Shown piece after piece: positions 30,628 through 43,631 of a stretch of 43,631 bases of DNA. The notes beneath the pieces are model-generated. The model saw nothing but the letters and a program-made list of their open reading frames with translations. It searched no databases and was not told where the DNA came from. Every line of letters starts with the position of its first letter. Position 1 is the stretch's first letter. Source of the stretch: Mariprofundaceae bacterium (GTDB lineage Bacteria; Pseudomonadota; Zetaproteobacteria; Mariprofundales; Mariprofundaceae); NCBI GenBank assembly GCA_030950985.1, contig JAUZQM010000029.1:1-43631 (forward strand), in the 5' to 3' direction. Position numbers and translations under genes: made by a program.

Positions 30628-32426
30628 TGGCTTATCAAATTCCAATTACAATTAAAGCTGCGTTAGAGAATATAAGAAAACGTCATTATGTTCTGCCATC
30701 AATTCAGCGTGAGTTTGTATGGAATACAGGACAGATTGAAACCTTGTTTGATTCATTAATGTGTGATTATCCCATTAGCACATTCCTATTTTGGAAAGTA
30801 GATAAAAACAAAATTAAAGATTTCCAATTTTATGAATTTTTAAATAAATACCACCAGAAAAAATGCCGCCATAACCGTAAGGTGGACTTATCCAATAATG
30901 AAGATGTTATTGCTTTGCTAGATGGTCAGCAAAGAATGACATCTCTCTGTATAGGCTTAACTGGTAGCTATGCAAAAAAAAAGCCGTATTACCGTAAAGA
31001 CAGTTCACATGCTTATCCCGAAAAGAAGTTATACCTAAACTTGTTGAATCCCTCGGATGAACTAGAAAAAGATTACGATTTTAAATTCCTAACAGAAAAA
31101 GAAGCAGTAGAAGAAAAAGAAGGCTATTTCTGGTTCAAATGTAGCAATATTCTTGATTTTACTGATATGAGAAAGTCAACTATGTATCTGATGAAGAACA
31201 AACTCACAGATACTTCCATCTATACCGAACAAGAATCTGAATTTGCCATCAACACGCTCACTGATTTTTTTAACGTCATACATCAAAAAGGCACCATTAG
31301 TTATTACCAAGAGGAAAGCGAAGAGCTAGATAAAGTCTTACAGATTTTTATCCGAATCAATAGCGGTGGTACAAAGCTCAGCTACTCAGACCTTTTACTG
31401 TCAATCGCAACGGCGCAATGGCAAGAAAAAGATGCCAGAGAAGTGATTCATGAATACGTTGATGAAATCAGTAATATTGGTGACGGCTTTAATTTCAACA
31501 AAGATTTCGTGCTTAAATCATGTTTAGTTATGGCAGATTTTAAAGACGTTCAATTTAAAGTCGATAATTTTAACCGTGAAAATATGGTAACGATAGAAAA
31601 AAACTGGGATAAAACTTCATATGCAATACGGACAGCCATTGAGTTGATTGCAAAATTTGGTTACAGCAAAGATAATTTACTCGCAAACAATGCCTTAATT
31701 CCGATTGCCTATTTTTTATACAAAAATGATTTTGAAAGCACTATTTTGCATCACAGTGATAGAGAGCAAGATAGAAAACATATTAATGAATGGTTAGCAC
31801 GAGTATTATTAAAAGGAACATTTGGGGGTACACCTGATTCTGTATATCCAAAAATGCGCGACTTGGTCAATAATAATAAAGGATTCTTCCCCCTAGCAGA
31901 AATTATTGAGAATTATAAAGGTAGCCGTAAATCCATTAATTTCTCAGAAGATGATATCGATAGCTTACTAAAATTAGGTTATGGCAAGGCAAAAACACAT
32001 TGTGTGTTATCACTACTGTATGCCAGTTTGAATAACAGTTACAAATACCATCAAGACCATATTCACCCACAGTCTTTCTTTAAAAATAAAAATCTTCGTA
32101 AGAATGGGTATACGGAAGAACAGATTGCCGATTATATATCTCATCGTGATGCCTTGCCGAACCTCCAACTATTACAGGTTACTCAAAATCTCGAAAAGAG
32201 TGATCAACCGTTTGAGCAATGGTTAAACAAAATTTATATAACCAAAACAGAGCGTGATGGATTTTTAGTGCAGAACTATATTAGCCCTGAACAACCCTTA
32301 TCTTTTGAAAACTTTTTGAATTTTTATTCCAATCGCCGTCAAAGTTTAAAACACCGTCTCGCTACTATTTTAAATGTTAAACTCGCTATCCCAGTTCCAG
32401 AAGAAGTGGTTGAAGCAGAGGTATAA
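30627..32426 (+). CDS. DUF262 + HNH (DUF1524-like) protein, GmrSD-type restriction-like nuclease
   Basis: N-terminal VLPSIQREFVWNTGQIETLFDSLMCDYPISTFLFWKV and LLDGQQRMTSL; C-terminal YHQDHIHPQSFFKNKNLR...RDALPNLQLLQVTQNLEKSDQPFEQWL (HNH-type). Confidence 0.88.
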   Translation: MAYQIPITIKAALENIRKRHYVLPSIQREFVWNTGQIETLFDSLMCDYPISTFLFWKVDKNKIKDFQFYEFLNKYHQKKCRHNRKVDLSNNEDVIALLDGQQRMTSLCIGLTGSYAKKKPYYRKDSSHAYPEKKLYLNLLNPSDELEKDYDFKFLTEKEAVEEKEGYFWFKCSNILDFTDMRKSTMYLMKNKLTDTSIYTEQESEFAINTLTDFFNVIHQKGTISYYQEESEELDKVLQIFIRINSGGTKLSYSDLLLSIATAQWQEKDAREVIHEYVDEISNIGDGFNFNKDFVLKSCLVMADFKDVQFKVDNFNRENMVTIEKNWDKTSYAIRTAIELIAKFGYSKDNLLANNALIPIAYFLYKNDFESTILHHSDREQDRKHINEWLARVLLKGTFGGTPDSVYPKMRDLVNNNKGFFPLAEIIENYKGSRKSINFSEDDIDSLLKLGYGKAKTHCVLSLLYASLNNSYKYHQDHIHPQSFFKNKNLRKNGYTEEQIADYISHRDALPNLQLLQVTQNLEKSDQPFEQWLNKIYITKTERDGFLVQNYISPEQPLSFENFLNFYSNRRQSLKHRLATILNVKLAIPVPEEVVEAEV

Positions 32427-32509
32427 ATCAACAAGTGAAATTGGGATGCTTTTCATCATGATATAAGTTATTGAAATCATTGCTGTTCCGTCTCAAAAGG
32501 GAAGCCATA

Positions 32510-32577
32510 AAAAAGAAACGTCATCCCCGAAATCCTTTATCGGGGATCTATGAGAAAATATGCATGATCTATAACGG
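32510..32577 (-). repeat. Truncated, inverted copy of the right part of the MITE-like element
   Basis: aaaaagaaacgtcatccccgaaatcctttatcggggatctatgagaaaatat aligns to the reverse complement of the 3' half of copy 1; the TIR is absent. Confidence 0.7.
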
Positions 32578-32681
32578 GCATAACGATATTTTCATAATTT
32601 TCTCATGCAGTTATTTTTAATATACGCAAGGTGTTTGTCACGTTGGTCGTGTCTTTCAATATTCAACAAGGAGCTAGATTC

Positions 32682-34070
32682 ATGATTCAAAAAAACATAG
32701 GAATATTCATCATATTATTTTTCTCTTGGGCGAATGCGCAGGCGATGCCCGAGAGTTTTGCAGATTTGGTAGCGGCTCAAAAAGATACGGTTGTGAATAT
32801 TAGTACAACCGAAAAAGTACATATGCAGCCACGTATGATGCCGCAGCTACCCGGTGGGCAACATTCACCATTTGATCAATTCTTTAAAGATTTTTTTGGT
32901 CAAATGCCTGAACAAGAAAAACATGCCTTAGGCACGGGATTTATTGTTTCAAACAAAGGTTATATTGTTACCAATAACCATGTGATTAAAGGTGCTGATG
33001 AAATTGTTGTAAAAACAAGCAATGGTAAAGAATATAAAGCAAGCTTAGTCGGAAGCGATGAAAAATTAGATGTCGCATTGTTGAAAATTAAAGCCAAACA
33101 TTTACATGCCGCAAAGCTGGGTGATTCGGATGTGTTACGTGTGGGCGATTGGGTCATTGCTATTGGTAATCCCTTTGGTTTAGAGCAAACAGTGACAGCA
33201 GGCATTGTTTCTGCGCGTGGACGGGTGATTGGCTCTGGCCCTTACGATGATTATATTCAAACAGATGCTGCCATTAACCCTGGAAACTCAGGTGGCCCCT
33301 TGTTCAATAACAAAGGCGAAGTTGTCGGTATCAATACGGCTATTTACACTAAAAGTGGCGGTAGCAATGGGATTGGTTTCGCGATTCCTATCAATTTAGC
33401 GCACTCTGTTTTTGAGGAACTTCGCAAGACTGGGCATGTTCAGCGAGCCCGTTTGGGTGTCATGATTCGTGATGTCGATGAAGAAACCATGTTGGCTTTA
33501 GGTCTAAAAAATAAGCTTGGTGCGTTAGTGCCACAAGTACAATCGGGTTCAGCAGCTGATAAAGCAGGCATTCAAGCAGGTGATGTGATTGTTGGCGTAG
33601 ATCAAGTGAAGATTCATCATGCACATGATTTGCCGATTCGTATCGCACGTCATAGTGCAGGTGATAAAGTGATGATTCATCTTATTCGTGATGGTCATGT
33701 ACTTGATATTCCTGTGATTGTGGAAGCCATGCCAACATCAGCTAAAAATCATGCTGGTTTGAAACATAAAGCCATGCGCTTGGGTTTGGTTTTGACACGG
33801 TTGGATGCTTTGTCACGTCAAAAATTAAAAGTTCGTGTGGAAGATGGTTTGTTGGTTCAGGCGGTGCGCCGAGGCTCTCCAGCAGCACGTGCAGGTATTG
33901 AGAAAGGTGATGTCTTGTATAAAGTGAATGGTAAGTTGGTTCATGCACCTTCCGATTTAGTGAGCATTGTTGAAAAAATGAATGATGGTGGTGCATTGCG
34001 TGTGATGATGGATCGGCATGGTAATCAAGCATTTACCGTGATTCGCTTGCCTAAAAAAGAGCAAAAATAA
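32682..34070 (+). CDS. Periplasmic serine endoprotease, DegP/DegQ (Do) family
   Basis: GTGFIVSNKGYIVTNNHVI, LDVALLKI, TDAAINPGNSGGPLFN, two PDZ domains. ATG 32682 follows AAGGAG; precedes a signal-like sequence. Confidence 0.94.
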   Translation: MIQKNIGIFIILFFSWANAQAMPESFADLVAAQKDTVVNISTTEKVHMQPRMMPQLPGGQHSPFDQFFKDFFGQMPEQEKHALGTGFIVSNKGYIVTNNHVIKGADEIVVKTSNGKEYKASLVGSDEKLDVALLKIKAKHLHAAKLGDSDVLRVGDWVIAIGNPFGLEQTVTAGIVSARGRVIGSGPYDDYIQTDAAINPGNSGGPLFNNKGEVVGINTAIYTKSGGSNGIGFAIPINLAHSVFEELRKTGHVQRARLGVMIRDVDEETMLALGLKNKLGALVPQVQSGSAADKAGIQAGDVIVGVDQVKIHHAHDLPIRIARHSAGDKVMIHLIRDGHVLDIPVIVEAMPTSAKNHAGLKHKAMRLGLVLTRLDALSRQKLKVRVEDGLLVQAVRRGSPAARAGIEKGDVLYKVNGKLVHAPSDLVSIVEKMNDGGALRVMMDRHGNQAFTVIRLPKKEQK

Positions 34071-34318
34071 TGGCGATTCCTGTGCTGCAATTGATGAGTC
34101 GCCAAGGCTGTTGCTTGTGTGAAGATGCAGAAATTGTGATGGCTGATTTTGTGGCACAGGGACGTTGTACTTTAGATGTTGTCGATGTCGATCAACATCC
34201 AGCTTTAGCGATGCGTTTTGGTATGGATGTTCCCGTTGTTTTGATGAATGACGTTGTGTGTTTGATGCATCGTATCACACATGATGAGATTGAATCGTTA
34301 TTGGAGGCAGGATGTTAG
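34070..34318 (+). CDS. Glutaredoxin-like (DUF836-type) protein
   Basis: LMSRQGCCLCEDAEIVM, VDVDQHPALAMRFGMDVPVVLMND. Confidence 0.82.
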   Translation: MAIPVLQLMSRQGCCLCEDAEIVMADFVAQGRCTLDVVDVDQHPALAMRFGMDVPVVLMNDVVCLMHRITHDEIESLLEAGC

Positions 34319-34854
34319 AATCTTGGTTAGGACGTTGGTTAGCAGTGGGTGTTCTTATTTTAATGGTGGCGGGAGCTGCATGGTTTGGTTTGCCTGAATC
34401 TCATAAAAAAATAGTGGTGGGTAATCAGATTGTTGATTTTTCACTGCCTGATTTACAAGGCAACATGCAATCACTGCCCAAAGGACATGTGATGTTGGTG
34501 AATTTCTGGGCAACGTGGTGTCCACCGTGCCGCAAAGAAATGCCGAGTATGATTCAGCTGTATCAACAATATGAATCACAAGGCTTGAAAATTATCGCGG
34601 TGTCTGTGGATCGAGATAGCAAGCAGTTGCAGGATTTTGTACATGAATATCAAGTGCCTTTTGATGTACGCCATGATGTGGATTCGGCTATTTCAACCCA
34701 GTACAGTGTATTTCGTTATCCTGAAACCTTTTTAGTGGATAAACATGGTGTGATTCAAGCGCACTTGATTGGTGGGGTTGAATGGATGTCTCCGAATATC
34801 CGTGAAAAAATTGAAGCACTCTTGGCTGATAGAGCCTTAAATACGGAGTTATAA
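34312..34854 (+). CDS. TlpA/ResA-like thiol-disulfide oxidoreductase
   Basis: N-terminal TM, VNFWATWCPPCRKEMPSM, YPETFLVDKHGVI. Confidence 0.92.
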   Translation: MLESWLGRWLAVGVLILMVAGAAWFGLPESHKKIVVGNQIVDFSLPDLQGNMQSLPKGHVMLVNFWATWCPPCRKEMPSMIQLYQQYESQGLKIIAVSVDRDSKQLQDFVHEYQVPFDVRHDVDSAISTQYSVFRYPETFLVDKHGVIQAHLIGGVEWMSPNIREKIEALLADRALNTEL

Positions 34855-37464
<2,610 letters not shown>

Positions 37465-37483
<19 letters not shown>

Positions 37484-38178
37484 TGGATTGGAATATAAGC
37501 TTGTTTCACCTGATTAACGGCGCAAATACAGTGTTTTTGGATGCCATCATGGGTGTTGTATCGGGCTTGGGTGATGGGCTGATTATTGCTTTGTGTTGCG
37601 CCATCTTATGTATGTATCGTTTACGTTTGGGCGTAGCCGCTACCCTCGCTTTTATTGTTTCAGGTGTATTGGCGCAACTCATCAAACGCACATGGGATAT
37701 GCCTCGTCCACCTGCACTTTTGGAGCATGTACACGTCCTAGGTTCTGCACTGCAATCGCATTCGTTTCCTTCAGGTCATGCGACTTCAGATGGCGTGATG
37801 GTGTTATTGGCTTTTTTAGTTTGGCGATGTTCGGATTGGCGCGCTTATGCCGTAGCTTCGTTGTTTTTATTGGCGGCGATTGGGCGTATTTATGGTGGTG
37901 TCCATTTTCCTTTGGATGTTGTTGTCGGTTTGATGATTGGCATGTTGACCATGTATGCCTGTGAACGTTGGTCAACATCGTGGCATGTATCTCATTGGCA
38001 AAAATCAGCATGGTGGTGGCGCATTGTCGGTATGATTGTGGTGATTGAAGCTGCTGTTTTAGGTTTAGCTTATCCTATGCAACCGGCTACAGCTCAAAGC
38101 TTAAGCTTTGTTTTTTCTATCTTGGGATTGGTTTTAGTGGCGAATTTTTGGAAAAAAGTCGTGCATGATGGCAGCTGA
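37465..38178 (+). CDS. PAP2-family phosphatase
   Basis: KRTWDMPRPPAL, SHSFPSGHATSDGVMV, GRIYGGVHFPLDVVVG. Confidence 0.9.
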
Positions 38179-38608
38179 TATGCACGTTCATTTTGAACGC
38201 TTAAATCAAGCTAATCGAGTGGAAGGCATTGCTCGTTTATTGTTACGACGCAACCGTTTAAGCCCTACGGTATTGATTTTATGCCCCGATGATGGATTTG
38301 TTGCTCAATTGAATGATCGGCTTTGGACAATTCACCCAACATCTTTTTTAGCCCATGGCATTGCAGGTGATTCGGTTGAGGATAATGCCAAACAACCCAT
38401 CCTTTTATCCACGCATATTTGCCAAGATAATGGTGCAAAAGTCTTGATGAATGGCACCTTAGAAATTCCCCCTGAACTTTCAAAATTTTCGCATATTGTT
38501 GATTTTGTTGACGCATGGGATGAGGGCTTAATGCAAGCTGCCCGCGAGCGTTTTAAGACGTACCGCCAATTATCCTTAGAACCAACGTATTTGGCTGAGC
38601 CATCATAG
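38165..38608 (+). CDS. holC: DNA polymerase III subunit chi-like (HolC)
   Basis: ARLLLRRNRLSPTVLILCPDDGFVAQLNDRLWTIHPTSFLAHG; just upstream of valS as often seen for holC. Confidence 0.78.
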   Translation: MMAADMHVHFERLNQANRVEGIARLLLRRNRLSPTVLILCPDDGFVAQLNDRLWTIHPTSFLAHGIAGDSVEDNAKQPILLSTHICQDNGAKVLMNGTLEIPPELSKFSHIVDFVDAWDEGLMQAARERFKTYRQLSLEPTYLAEPS

Positions 38609-38651
38609 AATTTTTTTGCCCTTTGAGTGTGCATACTTATGATGTGCGCTT

Positions 38652-39314
38652 ATGAGTCAGGAATGGGATATCGATGAGATACTTGCCAGTTTGGATGAAC
38701 TGTTGGAAGAAGGTAAAGATGATGAAATAAAAGAGAAAGCAACTATTTCTCCGTTTCGGGCTATTGATAAACCTGAAGTACAGCATCTTCAAAAAATCAC
38801 AAAAACTAAAAATGAAGCCGCTAAGTTTAATAAGGCGGAAACCACTGTTGCTCCAAAAGCAGTGAAACCAATATCAAATACAATAAAGCATACAACACTT
38901 AAGCCGCCTAAGCGTTTAGATATTGATGTTCCCGATGCCAACTTTCGCCATGAACCCAGCGTTGATGTCCCTATTTTACCACGAGTGATGTTGACTGAAG
39001 ATATGATGGTGAAACCTACTGCAAAAAAAGCCTCGGCTTTTTCACCATTATTGGATGCGATGGATGAAGAAGACCTGTGTGAAAAATCAGAGGAAGATTC
39101 ACTACCTCAAAAAAAAGTAAAACCAAATCAAGGTATTGACTTGAATGACAAAGAACTTGAAGAAGTGTTGGAGTTGGTCTCTATTGATGTGTCCTATCAG
39201 TTTAATCAATTATTGCCGAATATCATTCGCGAGTCATTGGATAAGCACCTCACTATGAGGCAAGCTGAAAATTTAGAGCAAGAAAAAAATACACAACAGA
39301 ATGAGAAACCATGA
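38652..39314 (+). CDS. Uncharacterised protein: short N-terminal helix, low-complexity middle, helical C-terminus
   Basis: 220 aa: [18 protein letters not shown] ... [42 protein letters not shown] overlap with valS. Confidence 0.75.
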   Translation: MSQEWDIDEILASLDELLEEGKDDEIKEKATISPFRAIDKPEVQHLQKITKTKNEAAKFNKAETTVAPKAVKPISNTIKHTTLKPPKRLDIDVPDANFRHEPSVDVPILPRVMLTEDMMVKPTAKKASAFSPLLDAMDEEDLCEKSEEDSLPQKKVKPNQGIDLNDKELEEVLELVSIDVSYQFNQLLPNIIRESLDKHLTMRQAENLEQEKNTQQNEKP

Positions 39315-41950
39315 GCATATTGGAAAAGACATATAACCCACAAGAAATGGAACCAGCCGTTACCCAACAATGGTTGGATTCTGATGCTTTCAAACCCCGC
39401 AAAGGTGCGAAAGAACACTATAGTATTACTTTACCACCGCCTAATGTGACAGGTAGTTTGCATATGGGACATGCTTTTTCAGGTACCATTCAAGATATGT
39501 TGGTGCGTTGGCAGCGTATGCAAGGTAAAGAAGTGCTTTGGCAATTGGGATTGGATCATGCAGGTATTGCCACGCAAATGGTGGTCGAACGTCAACTCGA
39601 TGCCCAAGGCATTCATCGTCGTGATTTAGGGCGTGATGCGTTTATTGAGAAAGTTTGGCAGTGGAAAGCTGAATCAGGTGGAATCATTCTGGATCAAATG
39701 AAACACTTGGGTTTTTCCATTGATTGGTCGCGTGAACGTTTTACGATGGATGAAGGTGCTTCGGCGGCAGTACAAGATGTGTTTGTACGTTTGTTTGAAG
39801 AAGGCTTGATTTACCGTGGCAAACGCTTGGTGAACTGGGATCCTATCTTGGAAACGGCCGTCTCTGATTTGGAAGTCGTGCATGAAGAGGAAGAAGGACA
39901 TTTTTGGCATATTTAATATCCTTATGCAGATGATTCTAGCAAATATGTGGTCATCGCCACCACACGCCCTGAAACATTATTGGGTGATGGTGCAGTGGCT
40001 GTTCATCCCGATGATGAACGTTTTAAAGATTTAATTGGTAAAGAATTGGTATTACCACTTTGTGGTCGCACGATTCCAGTGATTGCGGATGCTTATGTTG
40101 ACCCTGAATTTGGTACAGGTTGTGTGAAAATTACACCTGCTCATGATTTCAACGATTATGAAGTCGGCAAACGTCATGATTTACCGATGCTTAATATTTT
40201 CACCCATACCGCCCACATCAACGATGAAGATTTTATTCCTAAACAATATGTGGGTTTGGATCGTTATGAAGCGCGTGAACGTATTGTTGCGGATTTAGAT
40301 GCCGAAGGTTTACTTTATAAAGTTGAACCACACACCCATCAAATTGGACGGGGTGACCGTTCGCATGCAGCTATTGAGCCTTATTTAACCGATCAATGGT
40401 ATGTGGCGATTCAAGATTTGGCAGATCCTGCCATCCAAGCGGTGGAAGATGGTGAGACATGTTTTGTACCGAAACATTGGGAAAAAACATATTTCGAATG
40501 GATGCGTAATATTCAAGATTGGTGTATTTCGCGTCAATTATGGTGGGGACATCGAATCCCTGCTTGGTATTGCGATGATTGTGATCATATTACTGTGGAT
40601 AAAAATACTCCCTCTTGCTGTGGTGGTTGCGGGTCAAGCCATATCAAACAAGATGAGGATGTCTTAGATACTTGGTTTTCTTCGGGATTATGGCCGTTTA
40701 CAACCTTGGGCTGGCCTGAAAAAACGGAAGATATGGATAAGTTCTATTCGACCAATGTGTTGGTCACAGGCTTTGATATTATCTTTTTCTGGGTTGCTCG
40801 CATGATCATGATGGGCAAAAAATTTACAGGTAAAGTGCCGTTTAAAGATGTCTATATTCATGCCTTGATTCGTGATAAAGATGGACAAAAAATGTCCAAA
40901 TCGAAGGGGAATGTGGTTGATCCTTTGGAAATGATTGAAGCGTATGGAGCCGACGCTTTGCGTTTTACCTTGGCACATATGGCAACCCCCGGTCGTGATG
41001 TGAAACTGGATATCACACGCATTGAATCCAATCGTAATTTCATGAATAAAATTTGGAATGCTGCGCGTTTTGTATTTATGAACCGTGGTGATGCCAAACC
41101 TGATGCATTGGTTCAGCCAAAGAACGATGTGAACCGTTGGATTCTTTCTGAATTCAATCAAACCGCAAACATTGTGGAAAAAGCTTTGAAAGATTACCGC
41201 TTTAATGAAGCAGCCACGGCATTATATGCATTTATTTGGGGAACATATTGCGATTGGTATGTGGAAGCAGCCAAAATTTCTTTATATAAGGATGAAGGTG
41301 AGGCGAAAGAAGAAACGCAAGTTGTCATGTTGACGGTATTGGATGGTTGGTTGCGTTTATTGCATCCTATTTGTCCTTTTATTACGGAAACTTTATTTCA
41401 AGAACTCCATAGCAAAGATGATCTTTTGGTCAGTGATCATTGGGTGGTATCGTATGTTGACGATGCAGCAGCGACAGCACGCATGCAACGAGTCATGGAT
41501 ATGGTGAGTGCAATTCGTTCTATTCGTGGTGAAATGAATGTTGCACCAAGTAAGAAAATTGATGCAGTGATTGCAGTGAGTGATGATATTCGTGTTGAAT
41601 TAGAGCCACAACAACGTATTTTGATGAGTTTAGCTAAATTGGAAACATTGCAATGGGCTAATGCTGATATGGAAGTGGAAAATGCCGCTGTAGCACCGCT
41701 TGAAGCAGTGAAAATTTTCTTACCTTTGGCTGGTTTGGTGAATGTGGAAGAAGAACTGAGCCGCGTGGAAAAAAATATAAGCAAGTTACAAGCGGATGTT
41801 GAGACCTTGAAAAAACGCTTGTCTAATGAGAAATTTGTTCATAGCGCACCTGAACAAGTGGTGAATAAAGTGCGTGCTGATTTACTAGGCAATGAGTCTA
41901 AATTGGCAGAGCTGTTGCTTTCACAAGATAAACTTAAAGGGTTGATATAA
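39311..41950 (+). pseudogene. valS: Valyl-tRNA synthetase interrupted by one in-frame TAA (39914-39916)
   Basis: Fragment 1 (39311-39916) carries [15 protein letters not shown]. Fragment 2, in the same frame from 39917 on, carries ATTRPETLLGD, WCISRQLWWGHRIPAWYC and KMSKSKGNVVDPL. The reading is GHFWHI*YPYADDSSKYVVIATTRPETLLGDG. Confidence 0.92.
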
Positions 41951-41978
41951 TTTTTTTTGTAAAGGGAGACATGAAATC

Positions 41979-43631
41979 ATGATGAACCATACTGTTTATG
42001 CACGGGTTAAACCTACTATTTTTCTAGCTAGTGTGGCATGCATGATCCCTTATACTGTTCAAGCGTTTAGTTTTGGTGCGCCTGTCATTCAAAGTCATTT
42101 AAATGAGCCTTTAAAGATTCATTTACCGATTACTTTGGATGAAGGGGAAGTGTTGAACCATATTTTTATTGATTTGGCGAAACCTGATGTTTATCAGCAA
42201 TGGGGCTTGCAAGTTGATATGAAGCTATCTCAATTGCATTTAGTGATTCATCAAGAAAAGAAAGCGTATCCTTATGTAGAAATTTTTTCATATGAGCCAA
42301 TGAATAGGGCTTTGATTTCGTTTATATTGCTTGCAAAAAAGAATCAACATCACTTTTATAAACAAGTGAAAGTGATGCTAGATCCAATTTCTTTATCGTC
42401 AAATCGGTATACTCAGCATGAAGATGTCATTCGTTTACAAGCTAAGAAACAGGTGAAAATTAGACAAGCATCGGTGAAGAAAAAAGAAAAAGGTTGGGCT
42501 AGAATATGGAATTATGGGCCAGTGCGTTTTGGTGATAATTTAAGCACCATTGCTTATCGTTTACGGAAAGATAGACGTTATTCGAATCATGCTGTGATGT
42601 TGGCTTTATATCGCCTGAATCCTGAAGCTTTTGAACAGGGAAATATTAATCATTTGAAAGCGGGGGTCTTTTTAAAAGTACCTCATGCCAAAGAATTACA
42701 TGTACTTTTATCTCAATCAGATCATTCGGATAAGCCAACACTGACAGCTACAGTTATTTCAAAAAATAAAAATAAGCAACCAGTATCGAGATTTGTTGGT
42801 CATATTTCAGCGAAAATTGATGCTAATCCAGTCGCTACTGTAAAGAATCTTAACTTAAAAAAAGATGTTAGCACTGTTCAGAATCGTTTGAATACCATGC
42901 ATAAAAAAAATATGGCTTCAGATATTCGTATGGATGGCATGGATGTGATGTTGAGCAAGGCTTATCAAAAAATAGATAGTCTGAAGAAGAAGTTAAAGCA
43001 AGTTGATCAAGATCAAATGGTCATAGAAATTCAAGTGGCCAAACTTTCTGAACAATATGATAATCCTTGGATGTGGCGTTGGGGATTATTGCTATTACTT
43101 TTTTTGAATGCTTTGGGGTTAGGTTTTTTATATCTTCATTTTAGAAAAAAAAATATGCCTTCCTCTGATAGTTCTGAAATTTTAAATAGATCAAAGACAA
43201 TGGATCCAATAGCAGATCCTTTGGTGATGGTGAGTCATCATAGTATCGATAATCATATTTATGATCTTGAACGTGCTATGGATCATCAAGATTATTCTTT
43301 GGCAGAAACAATCTTAAATAAGGTGAGTGACGAAGAAGCAAATAATATACGTCTATTAGTATTAAAGGTTCGATTATATCATGAGACAGGGCGAATAGAG
43401 GAACGTGATGCCTCTGTTCATCAGAGTCATACGGATTTAAATGAATCTAAATGGCGTATTTTTTGTGATTATCTACCCTCAAAGTTATGGCATATCTTGG
43501 TTGTCGCGAATGTGATAGAAGATTTAAATTCTGAAGATGATATAAAAGAACGGGTGCGAGATATAAATAATAGAGTGATTCATCCTATGGTCGAAAAAGA
43601 GGAATCAACTGGTCAACTTAAACATATAGAG
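41979..43631 (+). CDS. fimV: FimV-like LysM protein, truncated by window end
   Basis: 551 open codons. Signal-like N-terminus, SFGAPVIQSHLNEPLKIHLPI, LysM-adjacent YGPVRFGDNLSTIAYRLR...LKAGVFLKVP, TM WRWGLLLLLFLNALGLGFLYLHF, acidic cytoplasmic part. Absent from the ORF track because it is open at the edge. Confidence 0.82.
   Translation, partial: MMNHTVYARVKPTIFLASVACMIPYTVQAFSFGAPVIQSHLNEPLKIHLPITLDEGEVLNHIFIDLAKPDVYQQWGLQVDMKLSQLHLVIHQEKKAYPYVEIFSYEPMNRALISFILLAKKNQHHFYKQVKVMLDPISLSSNRYTQHEDVIRLQAKKQVKIRQASVKKKEKGWARIWNYGPVRFGDNLSTIAYRLRKDRRYSNHAVMLALYRLNPEAFEQGNINHLKAGVFLKVPHAKELHVLLSQSDHSDKPTLTATVISKNKNKQPVSRFVGHISAKIDANPVATVKNLNLKKDVSTVQNRLNTMHKKNMASDIRMDGMDVMLSKAYQKIDSLKKKLKQVDQDQMVIEIQVAKLSEQYDNPWMWRWGLLLLLFLNALGLGFLYLHFRKKNMPSSDSSEILNRSKTMDPIADPLVMVSHHSIDNHIYDLERAMDHQDYSLAETILNKVSDEEANNIRLLVLKVRLYHETGRIEERDASVHQSHTDLNESKWRIFCDYLPSKLWHILVVANVIEDLNSEDDIKERVRDINNRVIHPMVEKEESTGQLKHIE

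Noticed and set aside
30627-32426. Complete BREX, Dnd/Ssp or type I restriction system
   Set aside because: No methyltransferase, PglZ, Brx, Dnd/Ssp or Hsd gene is in the window; only the single DUF262-HNH gene is present.
39311-41950. Reassigned TAA codon to explain the valS interruption
   Set aside because: TAA ends many clearly complete genes here (ettA, the alpha/beta hydrolase, the DUF262 gene), so genome-wide recoding is not supported.
39947-41950. Second valS fragment as an independently translated protein from GTG 39947
   Set aside because: The frame and homology run continuously upstream through the TAA with no visible RBS, and the fragment would lack the HIGH motif; a nonsense interruption is simpler.

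Overview
This 43.6 kb window is mostly dense housekeeping chromosome of a Gram-negative, Pseudomonadota-like bacterium. I recognise pilT, apbE, a ROK glucokinase, glgA, rnd, ettA, mutS, glnD, rlmJ, folK, bamB, der, ratA, rnfH, a Do-like protease, ligA, holC, valS and a fimV-like gene that runs off the right edge. No rRNA, tRNA, CRISPR array or transposase was recognised. The strongest non-routine signals are listed here. (1) A 200-bp, transposase-less MITE-like element occurs twice, at 8816-9015 and 23075-23274. Both copies have 14-bp terminal inverted repeats, two internal hairpins, and perfect 7-bp target duplications (TAACTAT and TGATTAA) that include the stop codon of the upstream gene. 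Degraded relatives lie at 6913-7063 and about 32510-32577. (2) An in-frame TAA splits an otherwise intact valS at 39914-39916. (3) A DUF262+HNH (GmrSD-like) candidate defence gene sits at 30627-32426. A 31-codon reading frame, possibly the tail of a lost partner, overlaps its start as TAATG, and repeats flank the gene. (4) A structured, C-rich-loop hairpin with a T6 tract upstream of mutS is a candidate sRNA or leader carrying an anti-Shine-Dalgarno-like loop. (5) An uncharacterised protein between holC and valS has a PopZ-like layout. Everything is read by eye; no searches were run.
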